From Candidatus Nitrospira nitrosa (GTDB lineage Bacteria; Nitrospirota; Nitrospiria; Nitrospirales; Nitrospiraceae): 64,000 bases of DNA. The stretch is taken from assembly GCF_001458735.1 (NCBI RefSeq), contig NZ_CZQA01000001.1, positions 1,426,001 through 1,490,000 on the forward strand. The letters run 5' to 3'. Below the pieces are notes generated by a model that did not search any database, was not told where the DNA came from, and saw only the letters and a program-made list of their open reading frames with translations. The translations under genes were made by a program, and so were the position numbers. Numbering within the stretch: position 1 is the first letter of the stretch; every line of letters begins with the position of its first letter. Shown here piece after piece: positions 45,081 to 54,156 of this stretch.

Positions 45081-45443
45081 ATGACACCACGCACGATTCT
45101 GGTGATCGAGGATGATACATCGGTGCGGGTGTTGCTGTCGCAAATCCTTGAGGATGCCGGGTATCAAACCTACGAGGCCGCCAATGGTCGAGAGGGGCTT
45201 GAGCAGTTCCGTGCAAAACCCATGGATCTGGTCATTACGGACTTGGAGATGCCTGAAATGAATGGGTTGGACCTAATCTTGGAATTGACCCGCGCATTCT
45301 TGAATGTAAAGGTCATTGCCATGAGCGGACGCTCTCCAGATGAACTGCAGACGGCCAGACTTCTGGGGGCACGGCAGACCTTTACGAAGCCATTGGATCT
45401 TTCCACGGTACTTCGCGCTGTGCAGTATGAATTGCTGCATTAG
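45081..45443 (+). CDS. Single-domain response regulator (CheY-like receiver)
   Basis: A 120-aa receiver domain with no output domain. The phospho-accepting Asp is in LVITDLEMPEMNG, acidic residues in VIEDDTSVR, Thr/Ser in VIAMSGRSPDEL and the conserved Lys in TFTKPLDL. It must signal through protein contact or phosphorelay. No histidine kinase is nearby. ATG 45081 chosen; a GTG at 45078 is directly before it. Confidence 0.9.
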   Translation: MTPRTILVIEDDTSVRVLLSQILEDAGYQTYEAANGREGLEQFRAKPMDLVITDLEMPEMNGLDLILELTRAFLNVKVIAMSGRSPDELQTARLLGARQTFTKPLDLSTVLRAVQYELLH

Positions 45444-45859
45444 TTACCGTATGGGCCAGAGTCTGGTTCCCAGTCGCGACCACAGATTTTCTCACTCATG
45501 TCTCAGTGAGCAGATCAGAATCAGAGAGGAAGCCGAATCTTGCATGGCGCATAAGCGTAATGGTTGGTCTATTGCCTGTGGCTGTTGCCCCGAGGTAGCA
45601 GCGTAGGGAAATCTTGCCTTGATTTTCTCTCGTTTGCCTGTGTAACGTCCGATCAGGGGCGCTTTTCAGCACTGATGCTGTCAGCTACATTATCGAATAA
45701 TGTCAGATGGATGGTGAATTTCTGCTGACGTACCAAGTGGTTCCAAGATCCTGCAGCGCTTACAATGGGTTGTGGGTATATTGAAGTTAGTCACAATAGG
45801 AAGCGGCATGGACCACGCCCTAAGCATGATCTACACTTAACGGGGGACAGGGTAATCCC
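45444..45859. other. Intergenic region
   Basis: About 415 bp with only short poor frames. No repeat, RNA gene or clear hairpin was recognised. Confidence 0.35.
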
Positions 45860-46024
45860 GTGGACTGGTTTTACCGATATAGCAGTCAGAAAACGCGGGC
45901 AGCTATAGGCGCTGGTCAGCATGTGAGGCAAGTGTGGACTCGGCAATGTCCTTGTTGTGGGCGATCACTTCAGAAAGTCGATCCAATGAGTCCATGGGTC
46001 TGTGTCTGTGGATGGCGCAGTTGA
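45860..46024 (+). CDS. Very small zinc-ribbon-like protein, 54 aa
   Basis: A GTG-started frame preceded by GGGGGACAGGG. The C-terminal half has a C-x2-C pair (RQCPCCGRSL) and a second (WVCVCGWRS), a typical zinc ribbon. The N-terminal half is basic. It is followed after 27 bp by another tiny gene. Function unknown. Confidence 0.6.
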   Translation: MDWFYRYSSQKTRAAIGAGQHVRQVWTRQCPCCGRSLQKVDPMSPWVCVCGWRS

Positions 46025-46051
46025 TGCATCGAGCAAGAGGAGGGACGTGGT

Positions 46052-46192
46052 ATGATCCCTGTTTTGCACGACATGAGAGCGGTATTTTTCCTGGTAGTTG
46101 CTCTGGCCATGCTGTTGTTTATCTGCGCGCTCGCCGGAGTGGGAGCCGTCTTGCAACCTGTCCGCTGGGCTGATCGTAACGGCTCTCGCTGA
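46052..46192 (+). CDS. Single-pass membrane micro-protein, 46 aa
   Basis: A frame with a near-perfect ribosome-binding site (AGGAGGG, 7-8 bp spacing) and one membrane segment (VFFLVVALAMLLFICALAGV). The short tail ends RWADRNGSR. It probably forms a unit with the zinc-ribbon gene before it. Function unknown. Confidence 0.6.
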   Translation: MIPVLHDMRAVFFLVVALAMLLFICALAGVGAVLQPVRWADRNGSR

Positions 46193-46529
46193 GTACGGCG
46201 ATGGTCTGTCGGTATAGCTGATTGCGTCGACTGATCCGTGTGCGCCCCGTTAATCGAATGGTTTCTTCTCTCCTGTCTATCCCATTTCGACTCGTTTAGA
46301 GAGATCATTCCCTACCGACCCGATGATCCGGCCGGATATAAAAAATTGTTAGGCATCCTGTTGGTAATCGGCTAAACTGCTGTTACTGCATCGCTTTATC
46401 ATCATTGATGTAAGCTGTACTTGCCGCAAGGGTGAGGGCGCATTCTGAGGTTATTTCTGCGTCAAGTGGCGGTGAATGGGCGACGGGGCTGAATTGTGGG
46501 CTTAGGAGACCATAAAGAGGAGAAAGGCT
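46193..46529. other. Intergenic region upstream of the Pal-like gene
   Basis: About 340 bp without a supported gene. It contains a 12-bp palindrome ATCCGGCCGGAT (46325-46336) followed by ATAAAAAAT, of unknown meaning, and should hold the promoter of the lipoprotein gene. Confidence 0.4.
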
Positions 46530-47171
46530 ATGACCAGATTCGTGGTGAAGTTGGGAGTGGTAGTGGCCGTGGGATTTCTTTTCTTATCGAACCAGGGCTG
46601 TAGCAAGAAGTGGGTGCAGTCCGAGAGCGAAGGGGGATCCGGAAGCACCAGTTCAAAGACTCCAACCATTTCCGGTGGAAGCTCAAACGGAGAGCTCAAG
46701 GGGTTCTCTCGCAATCCTGGTGAGGAACGCCTCTCGTCAGGCGGACAAGGTGGACATCCAACGAGTCTAAATCCGTCAGGCCTCGGGGGGCGGCAGCAAG
46801 CGGAGTTAACGAAAGAAGAACGATCTGCTGTCGAAGCTGGGTTGCAGGATGTATTCTTTGGGTATGATCAATGGACAATATCCGAAACAGGCATGGAGGC
46901 GCTCAATCTCAATGCACACTATCTGAAAGATCATCCTGGGGCAGTGCTCAAGATCGAGGGCCATTGTGATGAACGAGGGACGAGCGATTACAATATGGTT
47001 CTCGGCGACAAACGTGCCAAAGCGGCTCGCAATTATCTACAGGAAGCAGGGGTCAGTCCCAATCAGCTCGCGATCGTGTCGTATGGGAAGGAACGGCCGT
47101 TCTGCAGCGAACGACAAGAGTCCTGCTACCAGCAAAATCGACGGGGACATATGTTGTTATCGACGAAGTAA
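46530..47171 (+). CDS. Peptidoglycan-associated lipoprotein (Pal/OmpA domain)
   Basis: A 213-aa lipoprotein. The signal ends at lipobox LSNQGC. A Ser-Gly-Pro-rich linker (~25-95) precedes the OmpA/Pal domain (~105-213) with VFFGYDQWTIS, IEGHCDERGTSDYNMVLGDK and a closing RRGHMLLS. The peptidoglycan-binding Asp and Arg pattern (HCDERGT) matches Pal. No tol genes are adjacent, so it may be a second Pal paralogue. GAGGAG lies upstream of the ATG. Confidence 0.88.
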   Translation: MTRFVVKLGVVVAVGFLFLSNQGCSKKWVQSESEGGSGSTSSKTPTISGGSSNGELKGFSRNPGEERLSSGGQGGHPTSLNPSGLGGRQQAELTKEERSAVEAGLQDVFFGYDQWTISETGMEALNLNAHYLKDHPGAVLKIEGHCDERGTSDYNMVLGDKRAKAARNYLQEAGVSPNQLAIVSYGKERPFCSERQESCYQQNRRGHMLLSTK

Positions 47172-47215
47172 GAAATGGTTTCTGGCAGCGACTATCAAGG
47201 CGTACCTCGATCCTA

Positions 47216-47629
47216 ATGGTCGTGCGGCTCGATGAGGAGTCGTCGGTGGTGAAAAAGCTGAGCACATTCTTCAAATCAAAAGACGTTGAATCGACCCCGG
47301 AGCAGCCGGGGCCGGATGAGCGTCGAGTTCAACCGCGGTTCACCGCCCAGTTTCGCAGCACGTTTTTCGGGAACAAACAGGAAGGGCAGGGGCGAACGGT
47401 AGATATTTCTGCTGGGGGCTGTAAGATTGAAAGCGATATAAAGGTGGAGCAAGGCGAGAAATTCGAATGCCGTCTTCACATCCCAGGTCTTGATTGGCCG
47501 TTACGGGTAGACGAAGCAATTGTGCGGTGGGTTGGGGCGAATAGCTTCGGACTCGCATTTTCGCGCATGGCCCCAGACGAGTTGGTCAAGCTGACATCGG
47601 TGCTCACCGATCTCGAACAGGAAGAGTAA
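47216..47629 (+). CDS. PilZ-domain protein
   Basis: A 137-aa protein with a PilZ domain, the common receptor for cyclic di-GMP. The R-x3-R motif is RRVQPR and the second motif is VDISAGGCKIES (D-x-S-x2-G). It has no other domain, so it would act by contact with partners. ATG 47216 is given; a GTG at 47246 is a good alternative because GAGGAG lies just before it. Confidence 0.85.
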   Translation: MVVRLDEESSVVKKLSTFFKSKDVESTPEQPGPDERRVQPRFTAQFRSTFFGNKQEGQGRTVDISAGGCKIESDIKVEQGEKFECRLHIPGLDWPLRVDEAIVRWVGANSFGLAFSRMAPDELVKLTSVLTDLEQEE

Positions 47630-47802
47630 TCTCCCTCGTTTCATTGGTTTGTACATCCTATCCACGTCCGTTCCCACAAGTGGTTTGTCTCTTCGCGACT
47701 TCCGCATGGTTGACACAGCCACCATAACTGTCAGAAAGTACGAAGTCATGCGATGCTTGAGGCGCAGGATATCGTGTAGGCTACTGGAGAAAGGAGTTGA
47801 GA

Positions 47803-47961
47803 GTGGAACAGCGGTATGCAATCACTGTGAAGTTTGTGGTCGATGCTGATTCAGCGGAAGACGCGGAGGAAATGGTTGAGACGGCCTGTGAGAAAGCATC
47901 GGCTTCGTTCCCAGAAATGAGCTACGAAGGGATCGAGGATATCGAGGAAGAAGAGGATTAG
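47803..47961 (+). CDS. Small acidic protein, 52 aa
   Basis: A GTG-started frame with AAAGGAG 7 bp upstream. It begins with a beta strand (VEQRYAITVKFVVDA), then a helix (SAEDAEEMVETACEKAS), and ends in a run of Glu/Asp. The strand-helix layout with an acidic tail looks like a compact folded domain. No family recognised. Confidence 0.6.
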   Translation: MEQRYAITVKFVVDADSAEDAEEMVETACEKASASFPEMSYEGIEDIEEEED

Positions 47962-48013
47962 CTGCGCTCTATCTCCTGAAAGAATCCCGCACACCATTCG
48001 ACTGAATCACACC

Positions 48014-48577
48014 ATGGGCGACGAACTATCATCGAGCTTACCAGGTAAGGATATCGCCATCCTCGCGGGTGGCTGTTTTTGGTGTCTTGAGGCTGTCTAT
48101 GACCAGGTGCAAGGTGTAGAGGCGGTCGAATCCGGATACCTCGGTGGAGCCATGGACAATCCGACATACGAAGCGGTATGTGGGGGACAGACCGGTCATG
48201 CCGAAGCCGTGCGCATCACATTCAATCCGGCAGTGATCTCGTATCAAGAACTTCTCAACATCTTTTTTGTGGTTCACGATCCCACCACGCTCAATCGACA
48301 GGGCAACGATATCGGCACGCAATACCGTTCGGCGATCTTCTATCGTAGCCCGGCCCAGCGAGAGACGGCTGAGCGGGTTATCAAGACCGTGACAGCTGAA
48401 AGTTTACATAGGGCTCCTATCGTGACGCAGGTTATTGCGGCGACACGATGGTATGAGGCAGAACCCTACCACCAGGGGTATTTTGCCCGAAACCCGCTTC
48501 AGGGGTACTGCCAATTCGTGGTGGGACCAAAAGTGGCGAAGTTTCGCAAGCAATTTGCCGCGAGGCTCAAGACCTAA
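48014..48577 (+). CDS. msrA: Peptide methionine sulfoxide reductase A
   Basis: A 187-aa enzyme repairing oxidised methionine. The catalytic motif GGCFWCLEAVYDQVQGV is intact; further blocks are YEAVCGGQTGHAEAV and HDPTTLNRQGNDIGTQYRS. No signal peptide, so cytoplasmic. No msrB in view. Confidence 0.95.
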   Translation: MGDELSSSLPGKDIAILAGGCFWCLEAVYDQVQGVEAVESGYLGGAMDNPTYEAVCGGQTGHAEAVRITFNPAVISYQELLNIFFVVHDPTTLNRQGNDIGTQYRSAIFYRSPAQRETAERVIKTVTAESLHRAPIVTQVIAATRWYEAEPYHQGYFARNPLQGYCQFVVGPKVAKFRKQFAARLKT

Positions 48578-48595
48578 CTCCAACGATTCTATTTC

Positions 48596-49018
48596 CTACT
48601 CGCCGAACCATTTCAGCAGCGTATCCCTCACCGTTCCCAATACTGCCGGTTTTTGAAAGACTTGATGAAGGGTGAGCCGTACTTCGGCATGCACCGGACA
48701 AAACGGCCATTCTGGGGCCGGGCTCCCCTGTACTTCTGCTTTGATAAAACCATCTGGGTCACCTGTTGAACTCTCGAGCACGATCAATGGACTGTTGGGA
48801 TCGAGTAAACAGGTCTCATCGGGTTGAGGGGGCAGGGACGCAATCGGCTTGGTGAGATGCGCGCGCTGTTGGCCGTCCGAAAAGACGGTGTCGCCTATCC
48901 GAATAGGGCCGGCCGGAGCGAATGAATACAAGATGATGGGAGCAAGCAGAATGATCAGCATCGCGATCCCGATTGACCACAGAGGCGGTTCAGTCGGGCT
49001 CTGGTCTTCGTGTGCCAT
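48596..49018 (-). CDS. Membrane-anchored hypothetical protein, 140 aa
   Basis: One N-terminal membrane segment (IGIAMLIILLAPIILYSF) followed by a ~100-aa extracytoplasmic domain. Two cysteines (DETCLLD and WPFCPVH) could form a disulfide. No family recognised. Convergent with msrA. Confidence 0.6.
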   Translation of the reverse strand: MAHEDQSPTEPPLWSIGIAMLIILLAPIILYSFAPAGPIRIGDTVFSDGQQRAHLTKPIASLPPQPDETCLLDPNSPLIVLESSTGDPDGFIKAEVQGSPAPEWPFCPVHAEVRLTLHQVFQKPAVLGTVRDTLLKWFGE

Positions 49019-49039
49019 GCGTGGCTAGATCGTAGCGGA

Positions 49040-49079
49040 TTTAACAAGGGCGTAACAACTCCGTAGCATCATCTTAACG
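49040..49079 (+). promoter_or_regulatory. PHO-box-like direct repeats before the porin gene
   Basis: Four 7-bp units at exact 11-bp steps: TTTAACA (49040), CGTAACA (49051), CGTAGCA (49062), CTTAACG (49073). PhoB sites consist of 7-bp direct repeats every 11 bp. The consensus differs from that of E. coli but matches the repeats before pstS. Confidence 0.6.
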
Positions 49080-49136
49080 TTCATCATCTATATCCACCCT
49101 CGGTTCAGGAGATGATTAACTGAGGGAGGTCGATGA

Positions 49137-50483
49137 ATGAAGAGATGGGGGTTGGTAAGTGTCTTGTGTGCGATGAGTTTCGGAATGATCTTCACGGCTA
49201 CTGTAGCCCAGGCGAATGTTGAAGATCTCCTGTATGAGAAGGGCCAGATTACGAAGGAGGAATGGCTCAAGCTGAAAGCTGAGCATGAGCGAGACGACGC
49301 GATCATTGCAGAGAAGGCGGCGATCAAGAAGTGGTTTGACAAGATCAGCATCCGCGGGTATGTGCAAGCCCGCTACACCTACCTGCCCGGAGATAAATCC
49401 ATCCGGAGCGAGTACGATAACACTATTCGGGATAATACCGGCTTTGCCTTCCGCCGTGTCCGCCTCGTTTTTTCAGGCGATATCACGGATTGGCTCTCGT
49501 TCTACATCCAGCCGGATTTTTCCGGTGCGGTGCCTGGTACGACAGGAGATGGGAGCAATAACTTTGCCCAACTGCGCGATGCTTATGCCGATATCTTTAT
49601 GCCAATACCCTTCCTGTTCTTTGAGGAAAAAGAATTGCGTGTTCGTGTCGGGCAATCAAAGGTCCCGTTTGGGTTTGAAAATCTGCAGTCCAGTCAAAAT
49701 CGACTTACGTTCGACCGAGCTGATGGTCTCAATAGTGCGGTGAATGGTGAGCGCGATCTTGGAATGTTTATCTATTACACGCCGAAGGAGACCAGAAAAC
49801 TCTTCAAAAAGCTGGTCGACTCTGGACTCAAGGGGTCCGGGGATTACGGAATGTTAGGTGTCGGGGTTTACAATGGTCAGACGATCAATATCAATGATCG
49901 CAATGACAATAAACACGTCGTCCTGCATGCCACCTATCCGATGGAATTGCCTTATGGGCAGATTATTCAGTTCGGCGTGGATGCATACCGGGGAACGTTC
50001 AATGTCGGTGCGACGACGCCGTTGACCACAGGTGGTCCCGCAATTGGTCGGGAAAATAACGGAAACATTCTGGACGAGCGAGTCGGTGTACATTTTATCC
50101 TCTTTCCGCAGCCAATCGGATTCCAAGCTGAGTGGAATTGGGGCAATGGTCCTCAATTGAACGCAACGCGAACACGAGTAGAGGAGGGGGACATTCAAGG
50201 TGGCTATGTACAGGGAATGTATAAGTGGGACGTGAATAAACCCTGGTTGACTAGCCTGATCCCCTACGTGCGGTACCAGGAATACAGCGGTGGAAAGAAG
50301 CACCGGACCAATTCACCCTTCAATGTCGTTCGGGAGTGGGAAATCGGAATGGAGTGGCAAATCGCGAAATCGTTAGAGTTCACGATCGCCTATGCGCGGA
50401 GCAGACGCACGGACACCCAGACTGCGCCCTATAATATTCGCGAAGGCGACATTGTCCGGACCCAGCTACAATATAACTTTTAG
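49137..50483 (+). CDS. Phosphate-selective porin (OprP/OprO type)
   Basis: A 448-aa outer-membrane protein with a signal peptide (cleavage near AQA). A short helical segment (LLYEKGQITKEEWLKLKAEHE) follows, then a 16-strand-type beta barrel typical of the OprP family (GFAFRRVRLVFSGDITDW, VRVGQSKVPFGFENL). It ends with the C-terminal TQLQYNF, ready for barrel assembly. It lies just before pstS with similar upstream repeats, so phosphate uptake under starvation is the likely role. Some family members pass other anions such as arsenate or pyrophosphate. Confidence 0.88.
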   Translation: MKRWGLVSVLCAMSFGMIFTATVAQANVEDLLYEKGQITKEEWLKLKAEHERDDAIIAEKAAIKKWFDKISIRGYVQARYTYLPGDKSIRSEYDNTIRDNTGFAFRRVRLVFSGDITDWLSFYIQPDFSGAVPGTTGDGSNNFAQLRDAYADIFMPIPFLFFEEKELRVRVGQSKVPFGFENLQSSQNRLTFDRADGLNSAVNGERDLGMFIYYTPKETRKLFKKLVDSGLKGSGDYGMLGVGVYNGQTININDRNDNKHVVLHATYPMELPYGQIIQFGVDAYRGTFNVGATTPLTTGGPAIGRENNGNILDERVGVHFILFPQPIGFQAEWNWGNGPQLNATRTRVEEGDIQGGYVQGMYKWDVNKPWLTSLIPYVRYQEYSGGKKHRTNSPFNVVREWEIGMEWQIAKSLEFTIAYARSRRTDTQTAPYNIREGDIVRTQLQYNF

Positions 50484-50489
50484 TGAGAA

Positions 50490-50517
50490 GAAGGGGCAGG
50501 CTGGGGCTTGCCCCTTC
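50490..50517 (+). terminator. Terminator of the porin gene
   Basis: GAAGGGGCA and TGCCCCTTC form a perfect 9-bp stem with a 10-nt loop, starting 7 bp after the porin stop. Confidence 0.75.
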
Positions 50518-50551
50518 AAGGAAAAGCAGAATTCAGTCTCGATGCCCTTGA

Positions 50552-50580
50552 TGTAACACGCATGTAACACTCACGTAATC
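50552..50580 (+). promoter_or_regulatory. PHO-box-like direct repeats before pstS
   Basis: TGTAACA (50552), TGTAACA (50563) and CGTAATC (50574) are spaced at exact 11-bp steps, the geometry of PhoB sites. They lie about 50 bp before the pstS start. Confidence 0.65.
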
Positions 50581-50630
50581 TGAGCGCAATAAGACTGGAA
50601 TAGAGTATTGGAAGCTAGAGGTGCGTGATC

Positions 50631-51638
50631 ATGAAAGGACTGGCTATGAAAATATCGACCACCAGGTCTGGACTCTCCTGTTTCGTCCTGTTTGGAGCCC
50701 TTGTTTCGGCTATCCCGTCGGTCTATGCCGATGACGCGATCGTGTTGGACCCGGCCTTAAAAGGCTATGTGAAAGTCACTGGGGTAACCGGCAATGTTAA
50801 TAGTATTGGTTCAGATACGCTCAACAATCTGATGACGCTCTGGGCGGAAGGATTTCGCAAACAGTATCCAAATGTGAAGATTCAAATAGAAGGTAAGGGT
50901 TCCAGCACCGCGCCACCGGCTTTGATTGAAGGCACGGCCCAGCTTGGACCAATGTCCCGAGCCATGAAAAGCACGGAGGTCGATTCCTTCGAGAGGAAAT
51001 TCAGATACAAACCGACGGCTTTCCCGGTGGCCATCGATGCGTTGGCAGTGTATGTCAATAAGGATAATTCTGTCCAAGGACTCACGATGGCGCAAGTGGA
51101 TGCGATCTTTTCCAAGACTCGTCGATTTGGGGCGCAGCAGAACATTGAGCGGTGGGGGCAACTAGGAATTACCGGCGAAGTAGCGGCCTCACCGATCAGC
51201 ATTTATGGTCGTAATTCAGCATCCGGCACCTATGGGTTCTTTAAAGAGTTTGCTTTAAAAAATGGGGATTACAAGGATGAAGTCAAGGAACAGCCAGGGT
51301 CAGCATCTGTCGTGCAAGGCATTACAGAAGATCAAGCTGGCATTGGGTATAGCGGGATCGGCTACCTGACCTCCGGTGTTCGGGTTCTTCCGCTAGCCGA
51401 AAAAGAGGGAGCGCCCTTTGTGGCTCCCACACAGACCAATGCAATGAATGGGTCCTATCCCCTGTGGCGCCATCTGTTGGTCTACGTCAACAAGGCGCCA
51501 AATAAACCGCTTGATCCGCTTGTGAAGGAATTCATCAAGTTTATTTATAGCAAGGAAGGGCAAGCCGTCGTCATTAAGGATGGGTTTTTCCCCCTTCCAC
51601 AGTCTGTGATCGAAAAAGAGTTGCCAAAAGTCGAATAA
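50631..51638 (+). CDS. pstS: Phosphate-binding periplasmic protein PstS
   Basis: A 335-aa solute-binding protein with a signal peptide (cleavage near VYADD). Phosphate-binding blocks are GSDTLNNLMTLWAEGF, GKGSSTAPPAL, PMSRAMKSTEV and GRNSASGTYGFFKEF. It delivers phosphate to PstCA. ATG 50631 chosen; GTG 50625 and ATG 50646 are in frame. The first of the pst genes, about 100 bp before pstC. Confidence 0.95.
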   Translation: MKGLAMKISTTRSGLSCFVLFGALVSAIPSVYADDAIVLDPALKGYVKVTGVTGNVNSIGSDTLNNLMTLWAEGFRKQYPNVKIQIEGKGSSTAPPALIEGTAQLGPMSRAMKSTEVDSFERKFRYKPTAFPVAIDALAVYVNKDNSVQGLTMAQVDAIFSKTRRFGAQQNIERWGQLGITGEVAASPISIYGRNSASGTYGFFKEFALKNGDYKDEVKEQPGSASVVQGITEDQAGIGYSGIGYLTSGVRVLPLAEKEGAPFVAPTQTNAMNGSYPLWRHLLVYVNKAPNKPLDPLVKEFIKFIYSKEGQAVVIKDGFFPLPQSVIEKELPKVE

Positions 51639-51741
51639 TTTGGGAGTCGGCTGTCGGAGTGGATCGAAGGGATCATGATTACGCTCGATCTTGTGAGACG
51701 TGCAAGGTTGGAATGTTGAAAAGACAAGCTAAGGTCAGCGC

Positions 51742-54063
51742 ATGAATGTGCCGCCGCTCACGCCAGTACCGGTGCCGCAAGGAGAGTCCTCTCCAGGCCG
51801 GGGCCCCATGTCGGCCCCGGCCCTTCTGGAGGAGCTTTTTACCCGCCGCCAAATCAGGTCACTGACTGACGGAGTCACCCGCTTGATCATCAAGACGGGC
51901 GGGGTCAGCATTATCCTCTGCATTCTCGGGATGTGTGTCTTTCTTGTGAAGGAAGTCATCCCGCTTTTCCTTCCGACCCAGGCAACTCTGAGCGAGCCGG
52001 TTACCCTTTCTCCGATCAAGCATCCAGTAACCTCAGCTCTCATCGGTATTGACGAACATCAAGAGCTTGCCTATGTGCTACGGGATGACTCCTTGGAGTT
52101 TGTCTTCCTCGGGGAAGGCATGGCTGCCATCTCCAAGGTGCCATCGCGTGGGTTACTTCCGGATGGAACGGTTACCGCATTAGCACGAGCCTTAGGGAAG
52201 GGGCACAGTCTTGCCCTCGCTACGGGAGATAGTCGCATCATCCCCGTCACAATCGAATTTACGCAGGACTTTCACGACCAAGAACGGTCGATCGCTCCAT
52301 CAGTCAAAATGGGGACTCCCATTACTGCGGCACCGACTCCACAGGCCGTTACCAAACTCGCCTATCAGAGCACGGAGTCCGAAGCACGTGTTGTTGCGCT
52401 ACTGCAAGATCAACATCTCTGGCTGACCATCAGCCACAGCGTCTCTCGCCCAGATGGAACAACCTCTGCGTTGACCACGCAGGTTGATCTGACACCCAAC
52501 ATCTCCGGTCGGGTAACGGCGCTCGCGCTTGCAAGCCGGGCAGAGCTTCTTGCTGTCGGCACGGCGGACGGCAGGGTCTACCATTTTGATCTTCGGGATG
52601 TTACCAAGCCTCTTCTTGCTGAGACGACACAGGCATCCGGACAAGACCAGGCTATTACCGCGCTGGCATATCTGATGGGGGACCGGAGTCTCGTGGTTGG
52701 TGATGCGGCCGGGCAGGTAGTCGTCTGGATGCCTGTGCGGGAGCATCCAGGAACAAACCAGACCAAGATGACGGCGGTCCATCGGTTCACTTCTCATCTA
52801 AGTGCCGTGACGGATATCACGATCTCACAACGTGATAAGGGATTCATCACCACGGATGCAGAAGGAGAAATTCGGCTGCACCACTCGACGTCTGCACAGA
52901 CGCTACTCACGTTGGCTCCTAAACAGGGGGCGCTGCGCAGTACCTATTTTTCGCCTAAGGCTGATGGCCTGGTCAGTGTGAGCGAAAATAATCACTTGCT
53001 CCATTATCATATTGCGAATCCATATCCGGAAATCACCCTAGCGACCTTGTTTTCTCCAGTAATGTACGAGGGCTATGAACGACCGGAACTGGTATGGCAA
53101 TCCTCCAGTGGTTCAGACGACTTCGAGGCCAAGTTTAGCTTGACACCGTTGATCTTTGGGACAGTGAAGGGTACATTTTATGCGGTTCTTCTCGCGGTGC
53201 CGTTGGCAGTATTAGCCGCCATCTACACTTCCATGTTCATGCATCCGGATTATCGAGCCAAGATCAAGCCGATCATTGAAATCATGGCAGCGCTTCCAAC
53301 GGTGGTCCTTGGATTCCTGGCAGGGCTCTGGTTCGCGCCGGTGCTCGAGCGGAACTTTCCCGCCATGACAGGGATGGTCTTGGTGACTCCCTTTGCCGTT
53401 GCCATTTCCGCCGGACTCTTTCTCATGCTGCCCGCGTCCCTTCGGCATCGAATTCGGCCTGGCGTCGAAGCATTTCTCATGATGCCTGTCATCATCGCGG
53501 TGGTTGGAGGATGTTTGGCGACGAATGGCTGGTGGGAGTCTTTCCTGTTTGATGGCCATTATAAGCCGTGGCTTCAGGCCCACCTGGGCCTGAATTATGA
53601 TCAGCGCAATGCCATTGTCGTTGGTGTTGCCATGGGGTTCGCTATCATTCCCATCATCTACAGTATTTCGGAAGAGGCGCTAACCAATGTTCCCAAGAAT
53701 CTGATCGCTGGCTCCTTGGCGCTTGGGGCGACGCGCTGGCAAACACTGATTTATCTCGTCCTCATCTCAGCCAGTCCGGGAATTTTTTCGGCCCTTATGA
53801 TTGGACTCGGTCGAGCGGTTGGAGAGACCATGATTGTCCTGATGGCGACAGGGAATACTCCGATCATGGACTGGAGCTTGTTCAACGGCTTTCGAACGCT
53901 TTCTGCGAATATTGCTGTGGAAATTCCTGAGGCACCGCACGGAGGTACCCTGTACCGCACACTCTTTCTTGCGGGATTGCTCCTCTTTATCGCAACCTTT
54001 CTACTCAACACAGTCGCGGAGCTTGTTCGACAGCGGCTTAGGGAGAAGTATAGTCAGTTCTAG
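51742..54063 (+). CDS. pstC: Phosphate ABC transporter permease PstC, enlarged
   Basis: A 773-aa permease, more than twice the length of E. coli PstC (~320 aa). One membrane segment (~52-75) precedes a ~380-residue insert with WD40-like repeats (for example LLAVGTADGRVYHFDL, SLVVGDAAGQVVVWMP, GFITTDAEGEIRLHHS). The permease core then runs from ~470 with the EAA loop NLIAGSLALGATRWQT and GRAVGETMIVLMATG. A large soluble domain in PstC occurs in some Pseudomonas-type transporters; its job is unknown. It pairs with the next gene. Confidence 0.92.
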   Translation: MNVPPLTPVPVPQGESSPGRGPMSAPALLEELFTRRQIRSLTDGVTRLIIKTGGVSIILCILGMCVFLVKEVIPLFLPTQATLSEPVTLSPIKHPVTSALIGIDEHQELAYVLRDDSLEFVFLGEGMAAISKVPSRGLLPDGTVTALARALGKGHSLALATGDSRIIPVTIEFTQDFHDQERSIAPSVKMGTPITAAPTPQAVTKLAYQSTESEARVVALLQDQHLWLTISHSVSRPDGTTSALTTQVDLTPNISGRVTALALASRAELLAVGTADGRVYHFDLRDVTKPLLAETTQASGQDQAITALAYLMGDRSLVVGDAAGQVVVWMPVREHPGTNQTKMTAVHRFTSHLSAVTDITISQRDKGFITTDAEGEIRLHHSTSAQTLLTLAPKQGALRSTYFSPKADGLVSVSENNHLLHYHIANPYPEITLATLFSPVMYEGYERPELVWQSSSGSDDFEAKFSLTPLIFGTVKGTFYAVLLAVPLAVLAAIYTSMFMHPDYRAKIKPIIEIMAALPTVVLGFLAGLWFAPVLERNFPAMTGMVLVTPFAVAISAGLFLMLPASLRHRIRPGVEAFLMMPVIIAVVGGCLATNGWWESFLFDGHYKPWLQAHLGLNYDQRNAIVVGVAMGFAIIPIIYSISEEALTNVPKNLIAGSLALGATRWQTLIYLVLISASPGIFSALMIGLGRAVGETMIVLMATGNTPIMDWSLFNGFRTLSANIAVEIPEAPHGGTLYRTLFLAGLLLFIATFLLNTVAELVRQRLREKYSQF

Positions 54064-54156
54064 ACATAGAAGTGGTCAAAAGATGCGAGTCGAGATGAGT
54101 CAAAAGAAGCCAGGTGTCGTGCGTAGATCCGGCCTTGCCGGTGAACGAGTGATTCA

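Noticed and set aside
45934-46173. 79-codon frame overlapping the two tiny genes
   Set aside because: It is out of register with two better frames that have ribosome-binding sites and zinc-ribbon or membrane features.
46325-46336. Palindrome ATCCGGCCGGAT as terminator
   Set aside because: Stem without loop and more than 130 bp from any gene end.
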